Below, one piece after another: positions 53,792 to 63,999 of a DNA stretch of 64,000 bases. The first letter of the stretch is position 1. Each line of letters begins with the position of its first letter. The position numbers were made by a program, and so were the translations under genes. The stretch is from Pseudoalteromonas sp. EB27. GTDB lineage: Bacteria; Pseudomonadota; Gammaproteobacteria; Enterobacterales; Alteromonadaceae. A model generated the notes under the pieces. The model was not told the DNA's origin. It saw only the letters and a list, made by a program, of their open reading frames with translations, and searched no databases. The stretch is from NCBI RefSeq assembly GCF_001974875.1, contig NZ_MTQD01000011.1:62001-126000 (forward strand), in the 5' to 3' direction.

Positions 53792-54958
53792 ATGAAATTT
53801 ACCCCATTAAAAACATTGGCAGCAAGCGCTGTACTATGTGCACTATCAAGTACTGCTTATGCAGCGACTGCCGCAAAAATTGGTGATACCGAATTTACTT
53901 ACGGTGGATACATTAAGCTCGACTCTATGTGGAGTGATTATTCAGCGGGTGCGCCTGCAGGTTCAAACGTAGGTCGTGACTTTTACGTACCAAGTACACT
54001 TACAGTTGGCGACGATAACAGCTCAGATGCCGTGTTTGATATGCATGCTCGCGAGTCACGCTTTAACTTTGGCACAGCTACTGTTATGGATAACGGTAAG
54101 ACCGTTAACACTAAAATTGAGATTGATTTTTTAGCCTCAGCTGCTGGCGGTAATGAACGTGTATCAAACTCTTATGCTCCACGTATTCGCCATGCGTTTG
54201 TGACATACGACGGTTGGTTATTTGGTCAAACATGGTCTAACTTTCAAAACGTGGGTGCCCTTGCTGAAACGCTTGATTTTGTAGGCCCAGCTGAAGGCAC
54301 TATATTTGTTCGCCAATCGCAAATTAAGTATACCACTGGCGCATGGTCTTTCTCATTAGAAAACCCAGAAAGTACAATTTCTACTACAAGCGGTATGGTA
54401 GTAACTGATGATGCATCATTACCTGACTTTACAGCTCGTTACACGCATAAAGCTGATTGGGGTAACATTGTTGTTGCAGCGCTTGCTCGCCAACTAACTT
54501 ATAAAGTAGGCAGTGTTGATGCAGATGAAACATCTTTTGGTATTAGCGCATCAGGTAAAATAAACCTTGGTGAAGACAACCTTAAATTTATGCTTACTCA
54601 AGGTAAAGGCTTAGGCCGTTACGTAGGCTTAAACGTTGCTCACGGCGCAGTACTTAATGGCGATGAACTAGATGCCATTGATTCGACTTCTGGTTTTGTT
54701 GCTTACCAGCACAAGTGGACAAGCCAATGGCGTTCAACGTTCTTATACTCATTCTTCTCTGCTGATAACAACACTGATCTATTAGTTATTTCTGGCGATC
54801 CGACAGAATCAAGCCAAAGCTATAGCGCTAACATTTTATATTCCCCTGTTAAACGCCTAACATTTGGAGCTGAGCTAAAACATGCTGAGCGTGAAACTGA
54901 AAGCGGCGTAGATGGCAATTTAGATCGTTTACAGTTCTCTGTTAAATACTCTTTTTAA
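53792..54958 (+). CDS. DcaP-like outer-membrane porin
   Basis: This 388-residue exported protein has a signal peptide ending at about residue 24 (SSTAYA before ATAAK). The mature part is a beta-barrel: alternating strands, an N-terminal GYIKLDSMW strand, the conserved RHAFVTYDGWLFGQTWSNF segment, and a C-terminal strand ending in Phe (QFSVKYSF). These features fit the DcaP-like porin family, which takes up negatively charged small molecules such as dicarboxylates. Divergent position to acs suggests a role in organic-acid uptake, but this is inference. AAGGA precedes the ATG and a terminator follows. Confidence 0.85.
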   Translation: MKFTPLKTLAASAVLCALSSTAYAATAAKIGDTEFTYGGYIKLDSMWSDYSAGAPAGSNVGRDFYVPSTLTVGDDNSSDAVFDMHARESRFNFGTATVMDNGKTVNTKIEIDFLASAAGGNERVSNSYAPRIRHAFVTYDGWLFGQTWSNFQNVGALAETLDFVGPAEGTIFVRQSQIKYTTGAWSFSLENPESTISTTSGMVVTDDASLPDFTARYTHKADWGNIVVAALARQLTYKVGSVDADETSFGISASGKINLGEDNLKFMLTQGKGLGRYVGLNVAHGAVLNGDELDAIDSTSGFVAYQHKWTSQWRSTFLYSFFSADNNTDLLVISGDPTESSQSYSANILYSPVKRLTFGAELKHAERETESGVDGNLDRLQFSVKYSF

Positions 54959-54978
54959 TAACTAAAAAGCTAACTACT

Positions 54979-55011
54979 TAAAAAAAAGCGGCCTTGGCCG
55001 CTTTTTTTATA
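54979..55011 (+). terminator. Terminator of porin gene
   Basis: AAGCGGCC (54986-54993) pairs with GGCCGCTT (54996-55003), extended by A/T runs and followed by T residues. Confidence 0.9.
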
Positions 55012-55118
55012 AGCGATATTAAGTTCTATATAATTCATCAATTCGTACCCATAATCTCTATATATGACGCTAAAATCCAACAAAATAGAATAATAATAGG
55101 TAAAAAACATACAACTCA

Positions 55119-55137
55119 ATTGCAAATCGCTATCATT
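55119..55137. promoter_or_regulatory. Fur-box-like operator upstream of TonB receptor gene
   Basis: Read on the minus strand, TGATAGC-G-ATTTGCA (55121-55135) matches the Fur 7-1-7 pattern TGATAAT-N-ATTATCA at 10 of 14 positions. It lies 45-60 bases before the start of a siderophore-receptor gene, where iron-dependent repression is expected. Confidence 0.6.
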
Positions 55138-55181
55138 TAGATTAAGTTACGCACTTCTTTTTGAACTAACTGGAAAAACTT

Positions 55182-57305
55182 ATGTCGTCCCCTCAAGTTT
55201 TGCGTTTATCTAAACTAAGCTTTGCTACTTCTTTAATTCTATCTGGTTATGCACTTGCTGATGAAGCAACTGTAAAAAATGAACCTCTCGAAAAAATTGC
55301 GGTATATGGTCAGCATCACAAAAACTACATAACAGAAGAGGCACAATCGGCTACCAAACTTGGTTTAACAATTAAAGAAACACCACAGTCAATCTCGGTA
55401 GTATCACGCGCACTCATGGACGACTTTTCATTAGACGATATAAACTCAGTACTTGAGAGCACGCCAGGCGTAACAGTAGAGCAAATAGAAACCGACCGTA
55501 CTTACTTTAAAGCTCGTGGTTTTGAAATTACGAACTTTCAAGTTGATGGCTTAGGTATTCCACAAAGCTCAGGGTCAATTCAAGGCAGTCTTGATACTTC
55601 AATTTACGACCGTGTAGAAATTGTTCGTGGCGCTAATGGCTTAATGACCGGCGCGGGTAATCCTTCTGCAACTGTAAATATGGTTTTAAAGAAACCAACA
55701 TATAACACACAAGCTAATGCGTCTGTGTCATATGGTTCGTGGAATAAAAAACGATTAGATTTAGATGTATCTACGCCAATAAATGAAGAACACGCCGTAC
55801 GTGCTGTATTTACAAAACAAAAAGCTGATTCATACTTAGATCGTTACGAAACAGATAAAACAATTATTTACTTAGCCTACGAAGGTAAATTAACGGACAG
55901 CACACTATTAAGTGTTAACTACGTTAATCAGCAAAAAGATGCTGACAGCCCGCTTTGGGGAGCGCTGCCTCTTTATTATACTGACGGCACACCAACTGAC
56001 TACGATGAGTCAACAAGCACGGCTTCTGATTGGTCATACTGGAATAACAGTGCAGAGCAAGTATATGTAACGCTCGAACAAAACTTATCAGCAACATGGG
56101 TGGCTAGAGCACGCTATGCTCACATCGAAAACGAGCAAGACTCAGAGTTGTTTTACGTATACGGTACACCAGATAGAGAAACAGAGCTTGGCTTAACCGG
56201 TTATGCAAGCCGTTATGACTACGAAGATAAGCACGACTTATTTGATTTGTATGCGAGCGGGAAGTTTGATTTATTTGGCCAAGAGCATGACTTGGCATTT
56301 GGTGTTAGCCAAGCAAAAATGGATTACACCGAGCAGTCTCTTTACGATTACACCACAGGCAATGGCTTTCCGGCAATGCCATCACTTAAAACGTGGGATG
56401 GGGTAATGCCACAAGCAACACTTGCTGATGGCGTAAATGGAAGCGATATAACGAATGAGCAAAAGTCGGCGTATATATCAACTCGTATCAGATTAAGTGA
56501 GCCACTAAGTATACTTGCTGGCGCGCGTTATACGGATTGGGAAACAAAAGGTACAGCGTACGGTGTTGCTCAAACTCGCAATGACTCAGAGCTAATACCT
56601 TACATTGGTACTGTATACGACTTTACCGAGTCTTTCTCTGCTTACGCTAGCTACACTGAAACATTTGTCCCGCAAAAAGAACTTGATATAAATGCAAATC
56701 AACTCCCTGCAATTACAGGGAAAAGTAGTGAAATAGGGATTAAAGCGCAGCTTCTTGACGATCAACTATTTGTGACATTCGCTTATTTTGATGCAAAACA
56801 AGACGGCCTTGCTATTGCTATACCTAACTCATTACCAGATGATACTCGCTACTACGCCGCAGATGGAATTAATAGTGATGGCTTTGAAGTAGAGCTAAGC
56901 GGTAAATTTACAGATGATTTAAGTGCAAGTATTAGCTTTAGTAATTTAAATATTGATGGTGATGATTTAGTAAAAGATTACACACCAGAAAACCAACTTA
57001 AAATAGCAGCAACTTACCAAGTACCTTTAATTGATGGTTTATCATTTGGTGCAAATTACCGCTGGCAGGATTCAACTAGCCGAGTACAAGTTAGCGATGC
57101 TAATGGTATTGCAAGTGTGACGACCCATCAAGATGCCTACGGGTTACTTGATTTAATGGCCACTTACGAAATTACAGACAACGTAGGCGTTACATTTAAT
57201 GTGAATAACACCACTGGTGAAAAATATTTGCACAGCCTATACTGGGCTCAAGGCTACTACGGTGCGCCACGTAACTACGCGCTATCAGTTAACTGGCAAC
57301 TATAA
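55182..57305 (+). CDS. TonB-dependent siderophore receptor (FhuE/FoxA-like)
   Basis: This 707-residue outer-membrane receptor has a signal peptide ending near residue 26 (GYALA before DEATV). A plug domain (about 40-165) contains IKETPQSISVVSRALM, LESTPGVTVEQ and RVEIVRGANGLMTGAGNPSA, and a 22-strand barrel ends in NYALSVNWQL. The plug motifs are those of the ferric-siderophore subgroup (FhuE, FoxA, FpvA). An EKIAVYG segment after the signal peptide is the probable TonB box region. The siderophore cannot be named, and no biosynthesis or ABC genes are adjacent. A Fur-box-like site upstream implies iron regulation. Monocistronic. Confidence 0.9.
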   Translation: MSSPQVLRLSKLSFATSLILSGYALADEATVKNEPLEKIAVYGQHHKNYITEEAQSATKLGLTIKETPQSISVVSRALMDDFSLDDINSVLESTPGVTVEQIETDRTYFKARGFEITNFQVDGLGIPQSSGSIQGSLDTSIYDRVEIVRGANGLMTGAGNPSATVNMVLKKPTYNTQANASVSYGSWNKKRLDLDVSTPINEEHAVRAVFTKQKADSYLDRYETDKTIIYLAYEGKLTDSTLLSVNYVNQQKDADSPLWGALPLYYTDGTPTDYDESTSTASDWSYWNNSAEQVYVTLEQNLSATWVARARYAHIENEQDSELFYVYGTPDRETELGLTGYASRYDYEDKHDLFDLYASGKFDLFGQEHDLAFGVSQAKMDYTEQSLYDYTTGNGFPAMPSLKTWDGVMPQATLADGVNGSDITNEQKSAYISTRIRLSEPLSILAGARYTDWETKGTAYGVAQTRNDSELIPYIGTVYDFTESFSAYASYTETFVPQKELDINANQLPAITGKSSEIGIKAQLLDDQLFVTFAYFDAKQDGLAIAIPNSLPDDTRYYAADGINSDGFEVELSGKFTDDLSASISFSNLNIDGDDLVKDYTPENQLKIAATYQVPLIDGLSFGANYRWQDSTSRVQVSDANGIASVTTHQDAYGLLDLMATYEITDNVGVTFNVNNTTGEKYLHSLYWAQGYYGAPRNYALSVNWQL

Positions 57306-57333
57306 AATTAATTAAAAAATTTTAATTAATTTT
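57304..57333. repeat. AT-only perfect inverted repeat after TonB receptor gene
   Basis: Two 14-base arms composed only of A and T (57304-57317 and 57320-57333) are separated by two bases. They begin at the stop codon and immediately precede the GC-containing terminator hairpin. Probably a transcript-end structure. Confidence 0.6.
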
Positions 57334-57365
57334 AAAAACGACACATACTATGTGTCGTTTTTATT
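57334..57365 (+). terminator. Terminator of TonB receptor gene
   Basis: AAACGACACA (57336-57345) pairs with TGTGTCGTTT (57351-57360), followed by a T-rich run. Confidence 0.9.
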
Positions 57366-57378
57366 TTTATGGCTGTAA

Positions 57379-57569
57379 TACTAACCCGCAATAATACTTT
57401 ATCAATTATAAGGGTTAAACCTGACGCTAATTGCGTTAAAGTTTCGAATTTACTAATGCATAGCAGTACAAAAAAAATTGCCGATATCAACTAAATAACG
57501 AAGTTTTTCTCTCGTTATCAACAAGGTTTTCTTTTCTTAAAGTAGATTACTTAATTAAGCTGATTGGTA
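57379..57569 (-). repeat. MITE-like interspersed repeat, copy 3 (full length, 191 bp, inverted)
   Basis: The reverse complement follows copy 1 (8640-8846) along its length. It begins TACCAATCAGCTTAATTAAG, shares CTTCGTTATTTAGTTG and TCGGCAATT in the middle, and ends in a block related to GGGTTAAACCTGACG. The distal end TACTAACCCG (57379-57388) is more diverged. It fills the gap between the convergent TonB receptor and recA genes. Confidence 0.82.
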
Positions 57570-57601
57570 TAATTATTATCAACTTAATAAAAGCTTAAAA
57601 A

Positions 57602-57639
57602 CAAAAAAGCGCTAATCATTACTGATTAGCGCTTTTTAA
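57602..57639 (-). terminator. Terminator of recA
   Basis: AAAAAGCGCTAATCA (57604-57618) pairs perfectly with TGATTAGCGCTTTTT (57623-57637) over TTAC. Confidence 0.92.
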
Positions 57640-57680
57640 AGCTCGGGTCAAATCAAGCTTAAAAACTCATTTTTAGGCTG

Positions 57681-58724
57681 TTAAAGGTCAGCGTCATCGC
57701 CTAACTTATCTTCACCATCTTCTGGTTCAATAGTTGCTTTTAGTAAAAGCATTTCGCGTAACTTGCCTTCAATCTCATCTGCAATTTCTGGATTTTCTTT
57801 CAAAAACTTAATTGAGTTAGATTTACCTTGGCCAACTTTGTTGCCGCAGTAGCTATACCAAGCACCTGCTTTTTCAACAATTTTGTGCTTAACACCTAAA
57901 TCAATTAACTCGCCTTGCTTAGAAATACCTTCACCATACATGATGATAAATTCAGCTTGTTTAAACGGAGGAGCAACTTTGTTTTTAACAATTTTAACGC
58001 GAGTTTCGTTACCAACAACCTCGTCACCTTCTTTTACAGAACCAATACGACGAATATCAATACGTACCGATGCGTAAAACTTAAGTGCATTACCACCCGT
58101 TGTTGTTTCTGGGTTACCAAACATAACACCAATTTTCATACGGATTTGGTTAATGAAAATACATAACGTGTTAGAGCGTTTAATGTTACCAGTAAGCTTA
58201 CGTAATGCTTGTGACATTAAACGTGCTTGTAAGCCCATGTGCGAGTCGCCCATGTCGCCTTCAATTTCAGCTTTTGGTGTAAGTGCAGCAACCGAGTCAA
58301 TAATAACAACGTCTACCGCGCTTGAGCGTACTAACATGTCACAAATTTCTAGTGCTTGCTCACCTGTATCTGGCTGCGATACAAAAAGCTCGTCAATATT
58401 AACACCAAGCTTTTGTGCATAAATTGGATCTAGAGCATGCTCAGCATCGATAAAGGCACATGTTTTGCCTTCTTTTTGAGCTTCGGCGATAACTTGTAAA
58501 GTAAGTGTTGTTTTACCTGATGATTCAGGACCATACACTTCAACAATACGTCCCATAGGTAAACCACCTATGCCTAAGGCAATATCGATGCCTAATGAAC
58601 CTGTAGATACAGATTCAATATTTAACGCTTTGTTATCACCCAATTTCATAATTGAGCCTTTACCAAATTGACGTTCAATTTGTGATAGTGCAGCGTCCAA
58701 CGCCTTTTGTTTGTTATCGTTCAT
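57681..58724 (-). CDS. recA: Recombinase RecA
   Basis: This 347-residue ATP-dependent strand-exchange protein is also the SOS co-protease. Walker A GPESSGKT is at 65-72. The conserved [14 protein letters not shown] and [17 protein letters not shown] segments (L2 loop region) are intact, and the tail is acidic ([15 protein letters not shown]). The start was set at the ATG at 58724, with GGAG 6 bases upstream; an in-frame ATG four codons earlier overlaps that site. A LexA box fills the spacer of its promoter. recX is not adjacent; recA is closed by its own terminator. Confidence 0.98.
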   Translation of the reverse strand: MNDNKQKALDAALSQIERQFGKGSIMKLGDNKALNIESVSTGSLGIDIALGIGGLPMGRIVEVYGPESSGKTTLTLQVIAEAQKEGKTCAFIDAEHALDPIYAQKLGVNIDELFVSQPDTGEQALEICDMLVRSSAVDVVIIDSVAALTPKAEIEGDMGDSHMGLQARLMSQALRKLTGNIKRSNTLCIFINQIRMKIGVMFGNPETTTGGNALKFYASVRIDIRRIGSVKEGDEVVGNETRVKIVKNKVAPPFKQAEFIIMYGEGISKQGELIDLGVKHKIVEKAGAWYSYCGNKVGQGKSNSIKFLKENPEIADEIEGKLREMLLLKATIEPEDGEDKLGDDADL

Positions 58725-58754
58725 TTTATTCTCCAAATCCAGCTAATGGAACCA

Positions 58755-58782
58755 AGTATACTGTATGAAATCACAGTATCAA
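58755..58782 (-). promoter_or_regulatory. recA promoter with LexA (SOS) box in the spacer
   Basis: On the minus strand, TTGATA (58782-58777) and TATACT (58760-58755) are separated by exactly 16 bases. Those bases are a LexA box (plus strand CTGTATGAAATCACAG, 58761-58776) with perfect CTGT-N8-ACAG ends. LexA bound here would exclude RNA polymerase. Confidence 0.92.
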
Positions 58783-58792
58783 GTTAATTTTT

Positions 58793-59281
58793 TCATTTTA
58801 TCTCATCAATTACACTTTTTAATGAAAATACAATAGCTTGCAGTCTAACTTGAGCCCTATCACCGGTAAATACTTGCTTTAATGCAAGTTGCTTGTCGTT
58901 AATTTGTATACCAAACCACACTAAACCAACTGGTTTATCTTCGGTGGCACCACCGGGTCCTGCAATACCCGATATAGCTATAGCAATATTGGCGTTCGCA
59001 GCCTTAATTGCACCTAATGCCATTTCGCGCACGGTTTGCTCGCTCACAGCACCAAATTGCGTTAATGTACTGGCACTTACATTTAGCAAATCCTGCTTTG
59101 CTTGGTTGCTGTAAGTGACAAATGCACGGTCAATATAAGCAGAGCTTCCAGGGGTATCTGTAAGGGCATAACTCACTCCGCCACCAGTACATGACTCAGC
59201 ACTAGTGATCCATAAGCATTTATCCGTTAAAATAGCGCCTAATTGCGCAGCAAGTGTTTTAATCTCTTGATGTAATTCCAT
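58793..59281 (-). CDS. pncC: Nicotinamide-nucleotide amidase (CinA C-terminal type)
   Basis: This 162-residue protein consists of the CinA C-terminal amidohydrolase domain alone. It hydrolyses NMN to nicotinate mononucleotide in pyridine-nucleotide recycling. Conserved elements are [16 protein letters not shown] (about 27-42) and [12 protein letters not shown], with [18 protein letters not shown] further on. The start was taken as the ATG at 59281; the frame is open 21 codons upstream into mutS but has no ribosome site there. Its start is only 21 bp from the divergent mutS start. It lies between recA and mutS as in many gammaproteobacteria. Confidence 0.93.
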   Translation of the reverse strand: MELHQEIKTLAAQLGAILTDKCLWITSAESCTGGGVSYALTDTPGSSAYIDRAFVTYSNQAKQDLLNVSASTLTQFGAVSEQTVREMALGAIKAANANIAIAISGIAGPGGATEDKPVGLVWFGIQINDKQLALKQVFTGDRAQVRLQAIVFSLKSVIDEIK

Positions 59282-59302
59282 ATTCAGCCTTTGGGTAAAT
59301 AC

Positions 59303-61888
59303 ATGTCGTTTGATCTTTATGCACCACACACTATAAAACAACAAACCCCTATGATGCAGCAGTATCTAAAAATAAAATCAGAGCATCGCGATATTTTATT
59401 GTTTTATCGTATGGGCGACTTTTACGAACTCTTTTTTGATGACGCTAAACGCGCCGCTCAATTACTCGATATTTCGCAAACTCATCGCGGCAAAGCCGGT
59501 GGCGATCCTATCCCTATGGCGGGCGTACCTTATCATGCAGTAGAAAACTACCTAGCACGTCTAGTTCAAATGGGCGAATCAGTGGCTATTTGTGAACAAG
59601 TTGGGGATCCCGCAACGAGTAAAGGCCCTGTCGATCGTAAAGTTGTTCGTATTGTAACGCCAGGTACTATTTCTGACGAAGCGCTTTTACAAGAACGACA
59701 AGACAACCTACTTACCAGCGTTTGGCAAAGTAAAAAAGGTTTATACGGTATTGCGTACCTTGATATTAACTCTGGTCGCTTTAACGTTGTAGAGGTTAGT
59801 ACCGATGAAGCTTTTAGCTCAACTATTCAACGCTTAGCTCCGGCAGAATTGCTATATAGCGAAAGCTTTGAAAACTTCCATTTAATTGAGCATATAAAAG
59901 GTGCTCGTCGTCGCCCAGAGTGGGAGTTCGACTTAGATACGGCTCAGCACTTATTATGCGATCAGTTTGGTACTAAAGATTTAGTTGGCTTTGGTGTTGA
60001 TAAAGCTCACAGCGCACTTGTTGCTGCTGGTTGCCTGATGCAATACGTAAAAGATACACAGCGTATTGCACTGCCACATATTCGTGCAATTACACTTGAG
60101 CACAACGAACACGCTGTTATTTTAGATGCCGCAACCCGTAAAAATTTAGAACTTACCGTTAATTTATCAGGCGGGTTTGAAAATACACTTGCCCAGGTAC
60201 TTGATAAAACAGCAACGCCAATGGGTTCTCGTTTACTTAAGCGCCATATTCATACACCTGTACGTAATAAAGACGAGCTAAATTCACGCTTAAATGCAAT
60301 TAGTGCCATTTTAGATGTACAACTGTGCGGTGAATTACACGAATCATTAAAAGAGATTGGTGATGTAGAGCGTGTTATTGCACGCCTAGCTTTATGCACA
60401 GCTCGCCCGCGCGATTTAACTCGCCTGCGCAGTGCATTACAAGCACTTGCACCACTGCATTCTTTGTTAGGTGATGCTAACGATCCTCGTATAGCGGGTA
60501 TTATCAAGCACTCGCCTGAGCTCCCTGATTTACAAGAGTTATTAGAACGTGCAGTGATAGAAAACCCACCGGTACTAATTCGTGACGGTGGTGTTATTGC
60601 CCCTGGTTACAACAGCGAACTAGATGAGTGGCGTAACTTAAGTAAAGGTGCAACCGACGTACTTGATCAACTAGAGTTGCGTGAACGCGAACGCACGGGT
60701 ATTAGTACGCTTAAAATTGGTTATAACCGCGTACATGGCTTTTTTATTGAAGTAAGCCGCGCCAATGCTCACTTAGTGCCAGCCGACTACATTCGTCGTC
60801 AAACACTTAAAAATAACGAACGCTATATTATTCCTGAGCTTAAAGAGCACGAAGATAAAGTACTTGGTAGCCAATCAAAAGCCTTAGCGCTTGAAAAGCA
60901 ACTATACGAAGAGTTGTTTAGATTTATTGCTCCACACATAGAGCAACTTCAAATGATGGCAGCAGCACTGGCCGATTTAGACGTGTTAAATAACTTGGCC
61001 GAACGTGCACTTGCACTCAATTATGCAAAACCAGAACTGTGCGATAACGACAATATAAGCATTAAGCAAGGTCGTCACCCTGTTGTTGAACAAGTAATGA
61101 AAGAACCATTTATTGCCAACCCTGTTGAATTAAACAGCCAACGTAAAATGTTGATTATTACGGGTCCAAACATGGGCGGTAAATCAACCTATATGCGCCA
61201 AACAGCACTTATTGTATTAATGGCTCACATTGGCAGTTATGTACCTGCAGACAGCGCTAAAATAGGCAATATCGATCGCATATTTACACGTATTGGTGCT
61301 AGCGATGATTTAGCATCAGGTCGCTCAACCTTCATGGTAGAAATGACCGAAACAGCAACTATTTTAAATAATGCCACGGCGCAGTCTTTAGTATTAATGG
61401 ATGAAATTGGTCGCGGTACAAGTACCTACGATGGGCTCTCGCTTGCGTATGCAACAGCCGATCATTTAGCGTCAAAAATATCAGCTAAAACATTATTTGC
61501 TACTCACTACTTTGAGTTAACAGAACTTGCTGAACAAACAACAGGTCTTGTAAACGTGCACCTTGATGCAATAGAACATAACGATACAATCGCCTTTATG
61601 CATACAGTACTTGATGGCGCAGCAAGTAAGAGCTTTGGCTTACAGGTAGCTGCTCTTGCGGGTGTGCCAAAAGCTGTAATAGCACAAGCAAAGCAAAAAC
61701 TTAAGTTACTTGAAAATCATCAAAGCGTTACTGCACCAAGTACAGAGCAACAAGCCTTTACTTTTAATAACGAAGCTGCGCAAAGTACACCTTCTGAAGT
61801 GGAAGAGCAGTTAAGCGCTATCGACCCTGATAATCTATCGCCACGCCAAGCGCACGATTTATTATATAAACTAAAAGCATTGTTGTAA
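59303..61888 (+). CDS. mutS: DNA mismatch repair protein MutS
   Basis: This 861-residue mismatch-recognition ATPase (853 in E. coli) has the N-terminal mismatch-binding motif [14 protein letters not shown] with the intercalating Phe near residue 38. Connector, lever and clamp domains follow, then the ATPase with Walker [10 protein letters not shown] at about 620, Walker [13 protein letters not shown] and the C-terminal dimer helices. The start is the ATG at 59303; a TTG four codons earlier is less likely. It is divergent from pncC with 21 bp between starts, so its promoter must lie inside pncC. It shares a bidirectional terminator with rpoS. Confidence 0.97.
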   Translation: MSFDLYAPHTIKQQTPMMQQYLKIKSEHRDILLFYRMGDFYELFFDDAKRAAQLLDISQTHRGKAGGDPIPMAGVPYHAVENYLARLVQMGESVAICEQVGDPATSKGPVDRKVVRIVTPGTISDEALLQERQDNLLTSVWQSKKGLYGIAYLDINSGRFNVVEVSTDEAFSSTIQRLAPAELLYSESFENFHLIEHIKGARRRPEWEFDLDTAQHLLCDQFGTKDLVGFGVDKAHSALVAAGCLMQYVKDTQRIALPHIRAITLEHNEHAVILDAATRKNLELTVNLSGGFENTLAQVLDKTATPMGSRLLKRHIHTPVRNKDELNSRLNAISAILDVQLCGELHESLKEIGDVERVIARLALCTARPRDLTRLRSALQALAPLHSLLGDANDPRIAGIIKHSPELPDLQELLERAVIENPPVLIRDGGVIAPGYNSELDEWRNLSKGATDVLDQLELRERERTGISTLKIGYNRVHGFFIEVSRANAHLVPADYIRRQTLKNNERYIIPELKEHEDKVLGSQSKALALEKQLYEELFRFIAPHIEQLQMMAAALADLDVLNNLAERALALNYAKPELCDNDNISIKQGRHPVVEQVMKEPFIANPVELNSQRKMLIITGPNMGGKSTYMRQTALIVLMAHIGSYVPADSAKIGNIDRIFTRIGASDDLASGRSTFMVEMTETATILNNATAQSLVLMDEIGRGTSTYDGLSLAYATADHLASKISAKTLFATHYFELTELAEQTTGLVNVHLDAIEHNDTIAFMHTVLDGAASKSFGLQVAALAGVPKAVIAQAKQKLKLLENHQSVTAPSTEQQAFTFNNEAAQSTPSEVEEQLSAIDPDNLSPRQAHDLLYKLKALL

Positions 61889-61911
61889 TTTATATCTTCT
61901 AATTTGCAAGC

Positions 61912-61949
61912 ATAAAAAAAGCCGAAGAATAAATTCTTCGGCTTTTTAA
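61912..61949. terminator. Bidirectional terminator, mutS / rpoS
   Basis: AAAAAGCCGAAGAAT (61916-61930) pairs perfectly with ATTCTTCGGCTTTTT (61933-61947) between convergent genes. Confidence 0.93.
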
Positions 61950-61979
61950 CACACATAATCTCTTAAATTATTTAAGCTA

Positions 61980-62954
61980 TTACGAAAACTGATTAAACAA
62001 GCTATCCGTACTTAAACCTTCTTGTTGCAAAATGTCTTTTAAACGACGTAATGCTTCTACCTGAATTTGTCTTACACGCTCACGTGTTAAGCCAATTTCA
62101 CGACCTACATCTTCAAGTGTCGATGGCTCGTAGCCAAGCAGTCCAAATCGACGAGCTAACACTTCGCGTTGTTTAGGGTTCAATTCACCTAACCAATCTA
62201 CAATGTGCTTATTAATATCATTGTTTTGTACTTCGCCTTCAGGGCCTGCACTTTTTTCATCTGGGATGATATCAAGTAGTACACTGTCGTTTTCACCACC
62301 AATCGGCATATCAACCGATGCTATTCTCTCGTTTAAACGTAGCATTTTAGTTACGTCTTCAACGGGTCTGTCTAGGCACGCTGCAATTTCGTCAGCTGTT
62401 GGTTCATGGTCAAGCTTTTGAGTTAATTCACGTGCTGTACGTAAGTAAACATTAAGCTCTTTTACAACATGTATTGGCAAGCGAATGGTGCGAGTTTGAT
62501 TCATAATGGCACGTTCAATTGTTTGACGTATCCACCAGGTAGCGTAAGTAGAAAATCTAAAGCCACGTTCCGGGTCAAATTTTTCAACCGCGCGAATTAA
62601 GCCTAAGTTACCTTCTTCAATTAAATCGAGTAGAGCAAGGCCACGGTTGTTGTAACGGCGTGCTATTTTAACAACTAAACGTAGGTTACTTTCGATCATA
62701 CGTTTACGTGAGGCTTCACAACCTCGAAGTGATTTACGAGAAAAAAACACTTCTTCTTCAGCACTAAGCAAAGGAGAAAAACCAATTTCGCCTAAATAAA
62801 GTTGGGTTGCATCAAGGTTTTTAGTTACTTCTTCTTTTGCAAAAATTTCATCGTCTTCTACTTTTTCTAGTAGCGTTGTACTTTCATCAGCATCGATGTC
62901 ATCGAATTTTTCATCAGTCGTAGTATGTTTGTCAAGTTTTGCTGCGTTAGCCAT
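61980..62954 (-). CDS. rpoS: RNA polymerase sigma factor RpoS (sigma-38)
   Basis: This 324-residue stationary-phase and general-stress sigma factor has region 1.2 with [21 protein letters not shown] (split here from longer text). Region 2 contains [18 protein letters not shown] and [13 protein letters not shown]. Region 3 and region 4 follow, with [19 protein letters not shown]. The start was set at the ATG at 62954 with GGAGAAGG upstream; an upstream TTG is unlikely. It follows nlpD by 35 bp, and in enterics the main rpoS promoter lies within nlpD. The same neighbourhood, nlpD-rpoS facing mutS, is conserved in gammaproteobacteria. Confidence 0.97.
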   Translation of the reverse strand: MANAAKLDKHTTTDEKFDDIDADESTTLLEKVEDDEIFAKEEVTKNLDATQLYLGEIGFSPLLSAEEEVFFSRKSLRGCEASRKRMIESNLRLVVKIARRYNNRGLALLDLIEEGNLGLIRAVEKFDPERGFRFSTYATWWIRQTIERAIMNQTRTIRLPIHVVKELNVYLRTARELTQKLDHEPTADEIAACLDRPVEDVTKMLRLNERIASVDMPIGGENDSVLLDIIPDEKSAGPEGEVQNNDINKHIVDWLGELNPKQREVLARRFGLLGYEPSTLEDVGREIGLTRERVRQIQVEALRRLKDILQQEGLSTDSLFNQFS

Positions 62955-62989
62955 AAGCCTTCTCCCGAGCAATTATCAATACCTAAAAA

Positions 62990-63814
62990 TTAAGGTAGGT
63001 ATTTAGCAGGATTGACAGATTGCCCTCGGTAGCGAATTTCAAAACGAAGCGCGGTGACCGGAGATTCTGAATTACCAATTTCTGCTATTTTTTGTCCTGC
63101 CTTAACCTTCTGCTTTTCTTTAACAAGTAATTTCGAGTTATGTGCATAAGCACTTAGGTAATCATCATTATGTTTCAATATGATTAAACTACCGTATCCT
63201 CGAAGAGCGTTACCCGCGTATACCACTGTTCCTTGTGCCGCGGCTAAGACTGAAGCCCCTTTGCGATTAGTAATCTGTAAACCTTTATAACCGTTTTCCT
63301 TATTAGAAAAGCGTTTGGTAATTTTGCCCTTTGCAGGCCAAAACCACTTAACTTTACTGCTCGACAAACGTTTAGCATTACTAACTTTGTTACTGGCTTG
63401 TTTCTGAACATACTCTCGTTGTTTTGGAGGATCAAGCTCTTTCTTTAATATTATGTTATTTTTTTGTGTGTTTTTTATAGACTTTTTACTCGAATTCGTA
63501 TACTTTCCATCCCTTTTTGTTTTTTCAGGCTTGGAGATTAAGGAGATGTTTTGCCCAGGAAAAATTGTGTAAGGTGATGGAATTGAATTGTTTTTTGCAA
63601 GTAATCTAAAATCTTGACCGGCGCTAAAGGCTATAGAGTAGAGCGTATCACCTTTTTGCACCTTATAAATATCGCCATTTATGTTAATGGTGTGACCTAA
63701 ATCATTAACATTATTATTTAGGCTGCTAACAGGCGCTGGAATATGGCGAGAAGAGCAACCAGAGAGAAAAACACCAACAAATATAGTCACATACAGTAAA
63801 AACTGTTTATTCAT
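62990..63814 (-). CDS. nlpD: NlpD: LysM and LytM-domain outer-membrane lipoprotein, amidase activator
   Basis: This 274-residue lipoprotein has a signal peptide and lipobox ending LSGC (Cys at about 20). A LysM domain spans about 47-92 (YKVQKGDTLYSIA), then a basic low-complexity linker and a C-terminal LytM/M23 domain (about 165-274). The M23 zinc residues are degenerate: TALRFEIR stands where active enzymes have H-x-H, so it is probably catalytically dead like E. coli NlpD, which activates AmiC. The start was set at the ATG at 63814 with GGGAGAA 7 bases upstream; the longer frame would hide the signal peptide. It is followed by rpoS. Confidence 0.94.
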   Translation of the reverse strand: MNKQFLLYVTIFVGVFLSGCSSRHIPAPVSSLNNNVNDLGHTININGDIYKVQKGDTLYSIAFSAGQDFRLLAKNNSIPSPYTIFPGQNISLISKPEKTKRDGKYTNSSKKSIKNTQKNNIILKKELDPPKQREYVQKQASNKVSNAKRLSSSKVKWFWPAKGKITKRFSNKENGYKGLQITNRKGASVLAAAQGTVVYAGNALRGYGSLIILKHNDDYLSAYAHNSKLLVKEKQKVKAGQKIAEIGNSESPVTALRFEIRYRGQSVNPAKYLP

Positions 63815-63855
63815 TGTATTTTTCTCCCAAATTAGACAATTGATATTTTTAACGC

Positions 63856-63999
63856 TTAACGCAATAAAAAGTACGCTAGCGCAATTAATACCACTAATCC
63901 CCAACCAAGTATTTCAATATATTGACGTAATTTTGCTTCCATTTTAGCCCCGCCCCACTTCATTAAGGCTGAAACTAAAAAGAATCGCGCACCACGTCC
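63856..63999 (-). CDS. yqaA: YqaA-like DedA-family membrane protein, C-terminal 47 residues (continues past window)
   Basis: The minus-strand frame entering from the window edge reads GRGARFFLVSALMKWGG, then a final membrane helix LGWGLVVLIALAYFLLR and a stop at 63856-63858. This matches the C-terminus of YqaA, a small inner-membrane protein of the DedA/VTT superfamily. Its gene commonly lies upstream of nlpD in the surE-pcm-yqaA-nlpD-rpoS order. Only the end is visible, so the assignment leans partly on gene order. It ends 41 bp before nlpD and may be co-transcribed. Confidence 0.8.
   Translation of the reverse strand, partial: GRGARFFLVSALMKWGGAKMEAKLRQYIEILGWGLVVLIALAYFLLR

Noticed and set aside
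63815-63904. Longer N-terminus for NlpD
   Set aside because: It would bury the lipoprotein signal peptide; the ATG at 63814 has a strong ribosome site.
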